DNA of 64,000 nucleotides. It comes from an uncultured Faecalibacterium sp. Its GTDB lineage: Bacteria > Bacillota > Clostridia > Oscillospirales > Ruminococcaceae. The stretch is taken from the NCBI GenBank assembly GCA_934524985.1, contig CAKSYT010000005.1, positions 62,001 to 126,000 of the forward strand. The letters run 5' to 3'. The position numbers and the translations under genes are program-made. The first letter of the stretch is position 1. Each line of letters starts with the position of its first letter. Positions 8,257 to 15,458 of this stretch are shown piece after piece. Below the pieces are notes generated by a model. The model ran no database searches. It had not been told where the DNA came from and saw only the letters and a program-made list of their open reading frames with translations.

Positions 8257-9233
8257 CCGTGATATTTCCTTTCGTAGGGAGCCCATGTGCGCTCCGAGAT
8301 GATATAGCGCGGGCGGGCCTTTGTTTCCATATAGATCTTGCCGATATACTCGCCGATCACGCCCAGACACACCAGCTGCACGCCGCCCATAAAGCAGACG
8401 ATGCACACGGTGGACGCCCAGCCTGCCACGCTGCTGCCCATGGCGGCGCATACGATGGCCCAGATGACCCCGATAAAGCTGACAAGGCTTACCACGATGC
8501 CCGCCCCGGTGATGATGCGGATGGGCTTATTGGAAAGGCTGGTAATGCCGTCAAAGGCCAGCGCCAGCATCTTGCTCAGGGGGTAGTGGCTCTCGCCGGC
8601 CAGACGCTCGTGGCGCTCGTAGGTGACCACATCGTGGGCAAAGCCCACCAGCGGCACCATGCCCCGCAAAAAGATGTTGACCTCCTTGTAATCCGCAAAG
8701 CTTTCCAGCACGCGGGTGCTGATCAGGCGGTAGTCTGCGTGGTTGAACACGATATCCGCGCCCAGAGCGTTCATCACATGATAAAAGCCCTCGGCGGTGA
8801 ACCGCTTGAAGAAGGTGTCGGTGTCCCGGCGGCTACGCACACCGTACACCACTTCGGCACCGTCCAGATACTTTTTCACCATCTCGTCCATGGCGTTGAT
8901 GTCGTCCTGACCGTCGCAGTCGATGGAGATGGTGATATCGCAGCTGTCGCTGTGCAGTGCCTCCATCAGCCCCGCCAGCACGGCGTTCTGGTGGCCGCGG
9001 TTGCGGCTCTGGGAAATGCCGATATAGTGCTCGTCCTGCGCGGCAAAGCCTTGAATCAGCTCCCACGTTTTGTCGCGGGAGCCATCGTTGACAAAGAGCA
9101 CCCGGCTTTTATCGCTGACCAGCCCCTGTGCGGTCAGACTATGGATCTTTTCCAGAAACATGGGTGCTGTAATGGGCAGCACCTGCTCCTCGTTGTAGCA
9201 GGGAATCACGATCCAGAGAACAGGTTTGGACAT
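8253..9233 (-). CDS. family 2 membrane glycosyltransferase (GtrB/DPM1-like)
   Basis: A 326-residue protein. The GT2 catalytic domain starts LWIVIPCYNEEQVL and has the nucleotide-sugar motif SIDCDGQDD. Two C-terminal transmembrane helices (near residues 230-290) precede the GEYIGKIYMETKARPRYI segment. This architecture is that of polyprenyl-phosphate sugar transferases, which load a lipid carrier with glucose or mannose for surface polymer decoration. The start MSKPVL at 9233 has aaggagcaa upstream. It lies 40 nt after the Crp-like regulator and overlaps the flavin reductase gene. Confidence 0.88.
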   Translation of the reverse strand: MSKPVLWIVIPCYNEEQVLPITAPMFLEKIHSLTAQGLVSDKSRVLFVNDGSRDKTWELIQGFAAQDEHYIGISQSRNRGHQNAVLAGLMEALHSDSCDITISIDCDGQDDINAMDEMVKKYLDGAEVVYGVRSRRDTDTFFKRFTAEGFYHVMNALGADIVFNHADYRLISTRVLESFADYKEVNIFLRGMVPLVGFAHDVVTYERHERLAGESHYPLSKMLALAFDGITSLSNKPIRIITGAGIVVSLVSFIGVIWAIVCAAMGSSVAGWASTVCIVCFMGGVQLVCLGVIGEYIGKIYMETKARPRYIISERTWAPYERKYHG

Positions 9234-9273
9234 TGCTTGATTGCTCCTTAAATATAAAATAGCTGGCAGAAAG

Positions 9274-9954
9274 TCACTGCACCATCTGCTGTAAGGCATC
9301 CGGCTCCAACAGCTTGAAGCTGCTGCGGTAGGTGTCGATGAGCCCTTCCTTCTGCATGGTGCTCAGCTCCCGGGAAAGGGCGCTGCGGTCGCAGTTGAGG
9401 TAATCCGCCAGCTGGATGCGGGAGAAGGGGATGCTGAAGGTCAGGCTGTGGGCGCGGGCAGCTTCGCTGAGCAGATACGCCGCCACCTTGGCGCGCAGGC
9501 TCTTCATCACCAGCAGGTCGATGCGGCGGGAGAGGGAGAAATATTTGTCGCTGATGGTGCGCACAAGGTTCTGCACCACCCGCTGGTGGGCGGGACTGCC
9601 GTCCGAGAGCAGCAGCCGCTCGTAGGGCAGCAGCAGCACCTCACAGGGGGCGGCAGCCAGCACGGTGACCGGGCTGGACAGGCTGGAGCCTCCCAGCACG
9701 TCCCCGAACACCCCGCCCGGCTCTACCCGGGCAATGGGGATGCGTGCCCCGCCCGGTGCCGGGCGGTAGGCCTCCAGCTCGCCGGACAGCACGATGCCTA
9801 CCCGGCGGCTGGGTTCCCCCGCCAGCACAAGGGCTTCGCCCTTGCCGTAGCTGCGCACACTTGCCCCCAGCCGGGACAGCAGCGTGCTGAGCTCCGCAGC
9901 GGAAAGACCCGCGAACAGCGTGGTGGTTTGTAACAGCGGCAGATAATTATTCAT
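9274..9954 (-). CDS. Crp/Fnr-family transcriptional regulator
   Basis: A 226-residue protein with an N-terminal cyclic-nucleotide-binding-type beta roll (LFAGLSAAELSTLLSRLG, GEALVLAGEPSRRVGIVLSG) and a C-terminal winged helix (RIQLADYLNCDRSALSREL). No N-terminal Cys cluster for an Fe-S centre is present, so it is not an FNR in the strict sense; the effector is unknown. It is first in a minus-strand operon. It is divergent from the substrate-binding lipoprotein gene, with a palindrome of Crp/Fnr half-site spacing between them. The start MNNYLPLLQ is chosen from the ggag upstream. Confidence 0.88.
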   Translation of the reverse strand: MNNYLPLLQTTTLFAGLSAAELSTLLSRLGASVRSYGKGEALVLAGEPSRRVGIVLSGELEAYRPAPGGARIPIARVEPGGVFGDVLGGSSLSSPVTVLAAAPCEVLLLPYERLLLSDGSPAHQRVVQNLVRTISDKYFSLSRRIDLLVMKSLRAKVAAYLLSEAARAHSLTFSIPFSRIQLADYLNCDRSALSRELSTMQKEGLIDTYRSSFKLLEPDALQQMVQ

Positions 9955-10001
9955 CGCAACTCCGCAGAGAAAATAGTGTTCTCCGCAGCCTCCTGCAATT
10001 G

Positions 10002-10017
10002 CGTTGCACACGCAACG
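10002..10017. promoter_or_regulatory. candidate operator of the Crp/Fnr-like regulator
   Basis: Perfect inverted repeat CGTTGC-ACAC-GCAACG. A 4-nt spacer between 5-6 bp arms is the geometry of Crp/Fnr sites. It lies between the divergent regulator and lipoprotein genes. It is 13 nt upstream of a -10 box TATTAT (10031-10036) on the plus strand, overlapping where the -35 would be. Ownership by the adjacent regulator is inferred. Confidence 0.55.
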
Positions 10018-10141
10018 GTATTTTTACCCCTATTATAGTAAACTGGAACGCGCAAAGCAAATGATTTTGCAAAATTTTTCAAAAAAAGACCGGTTTCCGC
10101 TTCCCGTACCGGGGCGTGCCGGGTGTGAAAAGGAGTATATC

Positions 10142-11194
10142 ATGAAAAAGATCCTGTCCTTACTGCTGGCGTTCAGCCTTGCACTGAGCCTTGCAGCCTG
10201 CGGCGGCAGCGCAAGCTCTGCCGCTTCCAGCACGGCGGTGTCCGAGACTGCTTCCTCTGCGGCTGCTTCTGAGGAAGAGACCGCAGCGCCGCTGTCTGCT
10301 ACCGAGCCGCTGCGCATCGCGGGCCTGAAGGGCCCCACCACCATGGGTCTTGTCAACCTGCTCTCGATGGAGCAGGCCGGCACTGCCGCCATGGACTACG
10401 ATCTGCAGCTCTACGGCGCTGCAGATGAGATCGTACCGCTGCTCATCAAGGGCGAGTTGGACATGGTCGCCATCCCGGCCAATCTGGCTGCGACCCTGTA
10501 CCAGAAAACAAACGGCGGCATTCAGGCCGTGGCAGTGAACACCTTGGGCGTTTTGTATGTGGTGGAGCAGGGCGACACCGTCCACAGCATGGCTGACCTC
10601 AAGGGCCGCACCATCCTGTCCACCGGCAAGGGCACTACCCCGGAGTATGTGCTGCGCTATCTGCTTACCGCCAACGGCATTGACCCGGACAAGGATGTGG
10701 ACATCCAGTATTACAGCGAGGCTACCGAGGTGACCGCCCAGATGGCCAGCACGCAGGACGCCATTGCAGTGCTGCCCCAGCCCTATGTGACCGCCGCCGG
10801 GCTGAAGGACGACACCCTGCGGGTAGCCCTTGACCTGACCGCCGAGTGGGATAAGGTGGCAGACACCCAGCTGATCACCGGTGTGACCGTGGTGCGCAAG
10901 GCCTACGCCGAGGAGCACCCGGACGTGGTAGCCGCTTTTCTGGCAGACTACGCCCAGAGCGTGAACGCCGCCAACACCGATCTGGACGGCACTGCCGCTC
11001 TGTGCGAGGAGCAGGGCGTGGTGGCAAAGGCCGCCATCGCCAAAAAGGCACTGCCTAACTGCAACATCGTCTGCCTGACCGGCGAGGAACTGAAGACCGA
11101 TGTCTCCGGTTACCTGCAGGTGCTCTACGATGCCGACCCCGCTGCCGTGGGCGGCACGCTGCCCGGCGAGGACTTCTACTGGGCAGCCCAGTAA
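10142..11194 (+). CDS. ABC transporter substrate-binding lipoprotein, NMT1/SsuA-like
   Basis: A 350-residue exported lipoprotein. It has a signal peptide with lipobox LAAC, a Ser/Ala/Glu linker to about residue 55, then a type 2 periplasmic-binding fold (PLRIAGLKGPTTMG, LIKGELDMVAIPANLA, DLKGRTILSTGKGTTPE). Relatives bind nitrate, sulfonate, taurine or thiamine precursors; the ligand cannot be told from the sequence. No permease or ATPase gene lies beside it, so it either serves a distant importer or is a stand-alone receptor. It is divergent from the Crp-like regulator and ends at its own terminator, so it is monocistronic. Confidence 0.82.
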   Translation: MKKILSLLLAFSLALSLAACGGSASSAASSTAVSETASSAAASEEETAAPLSATEPLRIAGLKGPTTMGLVNLLSMEQAGTAAMDYDLQLYGAADEIVPLLIKGELDMVAIPANLAATLYQKTNGGIQAVAVNTLGVLYVVEQGDTVHSMADLKGRTILSTGKGTTPEYVLRYLLTANGIDPDKDVDIQYYSEATEVTAQMASTQDAIAVLPQPYVTAAGLKDDTLRVALDLTAEWDKVADTQLITGVTVVRKAYAEEHPDVVAAFLADYAQSVNAANTDLDGTAALCEEQGVVAKAAIAKKALPNCNIVCLTGEELKTDVSGYLQVLYDADPAAVGGTLPGEDFYWAAQ

Positions 11195-11219
11195 CAACCT
11201 GAAAAAAGCATTCCATCTC

Positions 11220-11257
11220 CCGCCGCTCTGCCGTGGTACGCAGCGCGGCGGTTTTTT
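11220..11257 (+). terminator. intrinsic terminator after the substrate-binding protein gene
   Basis: Arms CCGCCGCTCTG and CAGCGCGGCGG (one mismatch) followed by six T. Confidence 0.85.
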
Positions 11258-11377
11258 GTTGTGGAACGATTTAGAATGGCTTCCGCTGGGGAAAGGGGTG
11301 GTAGCCGAGGGATGTTCTCTTTTGGTGGCAAAAGAGAACCAGAAAACCACCAGCGATTTCGACGCGCTGGAGCCACG

Positions 11378-11484
11378 AAAAAGGGGCTGCTCGCCCCTTT
11401 TAACCCCAAAGAAGTGGGCTACACCGGAAAAAACTGAAGATTCACGCCTGTTCGGCGTGAAGATCTTTTAACCGTTTTTTCCGG
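11378..11484. repeat. tandem long hairpins in a gene-free gap
   Basis: The gap 11195-12003 has no credible gene. It holds a perfect hairpin AAAAGGGGC/GCCCCTTTT (11379-11401). It also holds a three-tier palindrome at 11424-11484, with outer arms CCGGAAAAAAC/GTTTTTTCCGG, an inner AAGA/TCTT, and a core TTCACGCC/GGCGTGAA. The arrangement resembles miniature repeat or terminator debris rather than a regulatory site of the flanking genes. Confidence 0.6.
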
Positions 11485-11498
11485 CTCCGCCGATTAGA

Positions 11499-11689
11499 AG
11501 CCCCTCAGTCTCGCTACGCTCGACAGCTCCCCCAAGGGGGAGCACGCCCTCTCAGGCGCTCCCGCGCCAGCTCTCCCAAGGGGAGAGCCAAGCCGTTAAC
11601 CTCGTTGCTAAAGTTTTAGGAACGATGAGAAAGCTTCCGGGCGTGCTCGCTCCCCCTCGGGGGAGCTGTCGCGCAGCGACTGAGGGGCT
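11499..11689. mobile_element. MITE-like element with 50-bp terminal inverted repeats
   Basis: The ends are imperfect inverted copies: AGCCCCTCAGTC at the left and GACTGAGGGGCT at the right. Each continues into a nested hairpin (CTCCCCC/GGGGGAG) and GCACGCCC or GGGCGTGC. The interior holds a 78-nt core (11571-11648) that starts CTCTCCCAAGGGGAGAGCCA and recurs near 50.6 kb. There is no transposase or other coding frame, so mobility would need a trans-acting enzyme. Confidence 0.65.
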
Positions 11690-11704
11690 ATAAATGGAGA
11701 AGCG

Positions 11705-11753
11705 AAAAAAGCGTTAAAGCGATAGCGCCGACTGGCGCAGCGCTAGCTTTTTT
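11705..11753. terminator. hairpin with flanking A and T runs
   Basis: Interrupted inverted repeat with GCGCC/GGCGC core and outer AAAAAAGC/GCTTTTTT, able to terminate in either direction. It may be part of the repeat cluster rather than belong to a gene. Confidence 0.5.
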
Positions 11754-11941
11754 GTGCTTCGACTTCTTCTTTAGGATTGTCAAGGGCGTGCAGCCCTTGG
11801 CCCGTTGCGGGGTGGGTGGAGTCCAGAGGTAGGGAGGGGGGACTCGGAACACCCCTCCCTGCCTCTGGCCCAGCGGAGCGTCCCTGCACGCTTGCGGCTG
11901 GCGGTAACTGCCCCAGCGGAGGCCATTTTCAATCCTCCCGG

Positions 11942-11970
11942 TTGCAATTCTGCCGCAAAAGTTCTACAAT
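11942..11970 (+). promoter_or_regulatory. promoter of the C69 dipeptidase gene
   Basis: TTGCAA at 11942-11947 and TACAAT at 11965-11970 are 17 nt apart, 34 nt before the start codon. Confidence 0.7.
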
Positions 11971-12003
11971 AGAGGCACATTATAGAATATGGAGGGAAAA
12001 CCT

Positions 12004-13488
12004 ATGGCTTGCACTACCATTCTGGTCGGCAAGGCAGCATCGTACGATGGCTCTACCATGATCGCCCGCAACGATGACTCCGGCTCCGGCCATTTCACCG
12101 CTAAAAAATTCACCGTGATCCACCCGGAGGATCTGCCCAAGACCTACCGCAGCGTCCTTTCCCATGTGGAGATCCCCCTGCCGGAGGGCGCACTGCGGTT
12201 TACCGCCATGCCCAACGCCGTAGAGGGCAAGGGCATCTGGGCGGCTTCCGGCGTCAACGCCGCCAACGTGGGCATGACCGCCACCGAGACCATCACCTCC
12301 AACCCCCGCGTGCTGGGCGCAGATCCGCTGGTGGAGTATCAGCCCGCCAAGGGCGAAAAGCCCGAGGTGCCCGGCGGCATCGGCGAGGAGGATATCGTCT
12401 ATCTGGTGCTGCCCTATATCCACTCTGCCCGCGAGGGCGTGCTGCGTCTGGGCAGTCTGCTGGAGCAGTACGGTACTTACGAGATGAACGGCATCGCCTT
12501 TCAGGATGTAAACGAGATCTGGTGGCTGGAGACCATCGGTGGTCACCACTGGATCGCCCGCCGCGTGCCGGACGATGTGTATGTGGTCATGCCCAACCAG
12601 CTGGGCATCGACACCTTTGATCTGGAGGATGCCTTCGGCGCACAGGAAAACTACCTCTGCTCTGCCGATCTGCGGGAATTCATTGCAAAGAACCACCTCG
12701 ACCTCTCTTTGGACGGTGCGCTGAACCCCCGGGACGCCTTTGGCAGCCACGATGACGCCGACCACGTTTACAACACCCCCCGCGCATGGTATATGCTGCG
12801 CTACCTCAACCCCCGCACATGGGTATGGGAGGGCGCTGACGCCGACTACACCCCCATGTCCGATGACCTGCCGTGGTGCATGGTGCCGGAGCGCAAGGTG
12901 ACCCCGGAGGACATCAAATATATGCTGTCCAGCCACTATCAGGGCACCCCCTACGACCCCTACCTGAGCTACGGCGACAAGTCTGCAAAGGGCGCATACC
13001 GCTCCATCGGCATCAATCGCAACGACTTTATGGCCCTGCTGCAGATGCGCCCCGACCAGCCGGAGGAATCCCGCGCAGTGGAATGGGTAGCCTACGCTTC
13101 CAACGCCTTCAACACCATGGTGCCCTTCTACGCCAACGTGGAGCGCACCCCGGAGTATCTGGCAAACACCACCGGCACCGTGTCCACCGATAACTTCTAC
13201 TGGACCAGCCGCCTCATCGCCGCCATGGCAGATGCTTCCTATAATAAGTCCCTGTTCCACCTCGAGCGCTACGAGGAGGCCGTGCTCTCTGCCGGCCGCG
13301 CACTGGTGAACCAGTACGATGCAAAGCTTGCCGACGAGCCGGACGCTGCAAGCCGTGCCGCCCTGCGGGAGGAGGCCAACACTGCCATCGCCGCCATGCT
13401 GCAGGAGAAGGCCGCTGACACGCTGGACAAAGTCCTGTTTGAGCTGAGCAGCCAGATGAAAAACGCCTACTCCCGCTCGGATGCCTGA
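12004..13488 (+). CDS. C69-family dipeptidase
   Basis: A 494-residue N-terminal-nucleophile peptidase of the PepD type. It begins MACTTILVGKAASYDGSTMI; in the family the Cys exposed near the N-terminus (here Cys3) is the catalytic nucleophile. The RNDDSGSGHF stretch and the GIWAASGVNAANVGMTATET region match the Ntn-hydrolase core. It probably splits dipeptides in the cytoplasm, since no signal peptide is seen. The ATG at 12004 follows ggaggg at the right spacing and is preferred to the in-frame ATG at 11989. It is monocistronic, with its own promoter and terminator. Confidence 0.9.
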   Translation: MACTTILVGKAASYDGSTMIARNDDSGSGHFTAKKFTVIHPEDLPKTYRSVLSHVEIPLPEGALRFTAMPNAVEGKGIWAASGVNAANVGMTATETITSNPRVLGADPLVEYQPAKGEKPEVPGGIGEEDIVYLVLPYIHSAREGVLRLGSLLEQYGTYEMNGIAFQDVNEIWWLETIGGHHWIARRVPDDVYVVMPNQLGIDTFDLEDAFGAQENYLCSADLREFIAKNHLDLSLDGALNPRDAFGSHDDADHVYNTPRAWYMLRYLNPRTWVWEGADADYTPMSDDLPWCMVPERKVTPEDIKYMLSSHYQGTPYDPYLSYGDKSAKGAYRSIGINRNDFMALLQMRPDQPEESRAVEWVAYASNAFNTMVPFYANVERTPEYLANTTGTVSTDNFYWTSRLIAAMADASYNKSLFHLERYEEAVLSAGRALVNQYDAKLADEPDAASRAALREEANTAIAAMLQEKAADTLDKVLFELSSQMKNAYSRSDA

Positions 13489-13540
13489 TGTAAACCAGCC
13501 GGAGCACCAAAACCGGTCAAGACCGGTCACATAAACGCAG

Positions 13541-13578
13541 AAAAGACCACCGCATACACAAGTGCGGTGGTCTTTTTT
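13541..13578 (+). terminator. intrinsic terminator after the dipeptidase gene
   Basis: Perfect 12-bp arms AAGACCACCGCA/TGCGGTGGTCTT followed by T residues. Confidence 0.92.
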
Positions 13579-13667
13579 AGCGTAAAAACGCTCTTGTATC
13601 CCACATATTGGCAACTGTGCACAAAAATTGGAGCAATTCTTTGGTGAGCGAAAATGACTGAAACTGA

Positions 13668-13695
13668 TTGATTTTGACGATATTTTTGCTATAAT
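13668..13695 (+). promoter_or_regulatory. promoter of the fructose operon
   Basis: -10 TATAAT at 13690-13695 with a weaker -35 TTGATT at 13668-13673 (16-nt spacer). The A/T-rich stretch 13651-13680 around the -35 would be the natural place for FruR binding; no operator is assigned. Confidence 0.65.
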
Positions 13696-13773
13696 AAAGA
13701 CACAGACAACCAAAACACGCCAAGACCGTGCAGAAACGGTCAGGCGTGGGAAGGAAAGAAGGGAAAAGACACC

Positions 13774-14529
13774 ATGCTGGCAGAGGAACGTTTTGCACTG
13801 ATCTTAGAACAGCTGAACGAAAAGCGCACCGTGACGGTGCAGCAGCTGTGCGAGGCGCTGCACACCAGCGAATCCACCATCCGGCGCGATTTGACCGAAC
13901 TGGACCGGCAGGGCAGGCTGAACAAGGTGCACGGAGGAGCCACCCTGCCGGACAGCCGTTTTCTGGCAGACGAGCCCACCATGGAAGCAAAAGAGACGCT
14001 GGCTGTGGCTGAAAAGCGCAGCATTGCCGCCGCCGCAGCAGCGCTCATCACCGCCGAAGATTTTGTGTTCATCGATGCAGGCACCACCACGCTGGAGCTG
14101 GTGCGGGCGCTGACGGGTGCGGCGCTCAAAGCTACCTATGTGACCAACGGTGTGGCGCACGCCCGGCTGCTGGCGCAAAAGGGGTGCCGGGTGTATCTGC
14201 CCGGCGGGCTGCTGCGCCCCCAGACCGAAGCCATCGTGGGTGCTCCGGCGGTCAGCAGCATTCAGCAGTATAACTTCACCAAAGCATTCATGGGTGCCAA
14301 CGGCGTGGCGCTGGAAGCAGGCTTTACCACCCCGGACCCCGAGGAAGCAGCGGTAAAAGCCGCAGCCGTCCACCGCGCAAGGGAAAGCTGGTTCCTTGTG
14401 GATGACGCCAAGTTTGCTAAAATTTATCCGGCGGTCATCACGGATCTGCACGGCGGTGCCATCCTGACCAACCGCTGCCCGAACCCCAAGTATAAGCAGT
14501 ATACCTTTGTAAAGGAGGCAGAAGTATGA
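13774..14529 (+). CDS. fruR: DeoR-family regulator of fructose utilisation
   Basis: A 251-residue repressor-type protein. The N-terminal DeoR helix-turn-helix includes VTVQQLCEALHTSESTIRRD and DRQGRLNKVHGGA. The C-terminal sugar-phosphate sensor has the FIDAGTTTLELVRAL motif. By family precedent it senses fructose 1-phosphate. It is first in the operon fruR-fruK-fruA and overlaps fruK by four nucleotides, the standard Gram-positive arrangement. The fructose role is inferred from these partners. Confidence 0.92.
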   Translation: MLAEERFALILEQLNEKRTVTVQQLCEALHTSESTIRRDLTELDRQGRLNKVHGGATLPDSRFLADEPTMEAKETLAVAEKRSIAAAAAALITAEDFVFIDAGTTTLELVRALTGAALKATYVTNGVAHARLLAQKGCRVYLPGGLLRPQTEAIVGAPAVSSIQQYNFTKAFMGANGVALEAGFTTPDPEEAAVKAAAVHRARESWFLVDDAKFAKIYPAVITDLHGGAILTNRCPNPKYKQYTFVKEAEV

Positions 14530-15431
14530 TCTACACCGTTACCTTTAACCCGGCTATTGATTACGTTGTGCGCTTGGATGCACCACTGGAAGTGGGCGCA
14601 GTGAACCGCGCCAAAGGCGAGGACTGCGTGCTGGGCGGCAAGGGCATCAACGTGTCCGGCGTGCTGGCACAGCTGGGCTGCGAGAGCGTGGCGCTGGGCT
14701 TTGTGGCCGGTGAGACCGGCGCATGGCTGGAGCGCGGTCTGGCGGCACAGGGACTGAAAACTGACTTTGTGCATCTGGAAAACGGCATGACCCGTATCAA
14801 CGTCAAGATCAAGGCGGGGCAGGAGACCGAGCTGAACGGCGCAGGCCCTGCCATCCCGGAAAGCGCGTTGCAGCAGCTGGAAGCCCAGCTGGACAAGCTG
14901 ACCGAGGGCGATATCCTCATTCTGGCGGGCAGCATCCCGGCAAGCCTGCCGCAAAGTGTCTACGAGCGGCTGCTGGCGCGGCTGCAGGGCAGGGGCGTGC
15001 GCGCGGTGGTGGATGCCACCCGCGACCTGCTGGTGAACGTGCTGCCCTACCACCCCTTCCTCATCAAGCCCAACAACCATGAGCTGGGTGAGATCGTGGG
15101 CAAGGTGTTGACCACTGACGCTGAGATCGTGGCCGCTGCCCGTACTTTGCAGGAAAAGGGTGCCCGCAATGTGCTGGTGAGCATGGCAGGGGACGGTGCG
15201 CTGCTGCTGGACGAGCAGGGACAGGTGCACCGCATCGGCTGCCCCAAGGGCAAGGTAGTCAACAGCGTGGGCGCAGGCGACAGCATGGTGGCCGGTTTTG
15301 TGGCCGGGTATCTGCAAAGCCGCAGCTACGCGCAGGCGCTGCGTCTGGGCACGGCCTGCGGCAGCGCCACGGCTTTCAGCCTTGGGCTTGCCACAAAGGA
15401 GAAGATCGACGAGCTGCTGGCGCAGCTTTGA
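14526..15431 (+). CDS. fruK: 1-phosphofructokinase
   Basis: A 301-residue PfkB-family kinase that phosphorylates fructose 1-phosphate to fructose 1,6-bisphosphate. The N-terminus IYTVTFNPAIDYVVRLD and the GGKGINVSGVLAQLG motif bind the sugar phosphate. The C-terminal SVGAGDSMVAGFVAGYL contains the catalytic Asp and anion hole. It starts inside the fruR stop (ATGA) and is followed 27 nt later by the PTS gene that supplies its substrate. Confidence 0.95.
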   Translation: MIYTVTFNPAIDYVVRLDAPLEVGAVNRAKGEDCVLGGKGINVSGVLAQLGCESVALGFVAGETGAWLERGLAAQGLKTDFVHLENGMTRINVKIKAGQETELNGAGPAIPESALQQLEAQLDKLTEGDILILAGSIPASLPQSVYERLLARLQGRGVRAVVDATRDLLVNVLPYHPFLIKPNNHELGEIVGKVLTTDAEIVAAARTLQEKGARNVLVSMAGDGALLLDEQGQVHRIGCPKGKVVNSVGAGDSMVAGFVAGYLQSRSYAQALRLGTACGSATAFSLGLATKEKIDELLAQL

Positions 15432-15458
15432 TAGGATAAAGGGACAGGAGGAAGTTTT

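Noticed and set aside
9274..9954. Calling the regulator FNR (oxygen sensor)
   Set aside because: No N-terminal cysteine cluster for a [4Fe-4S] centre is present.
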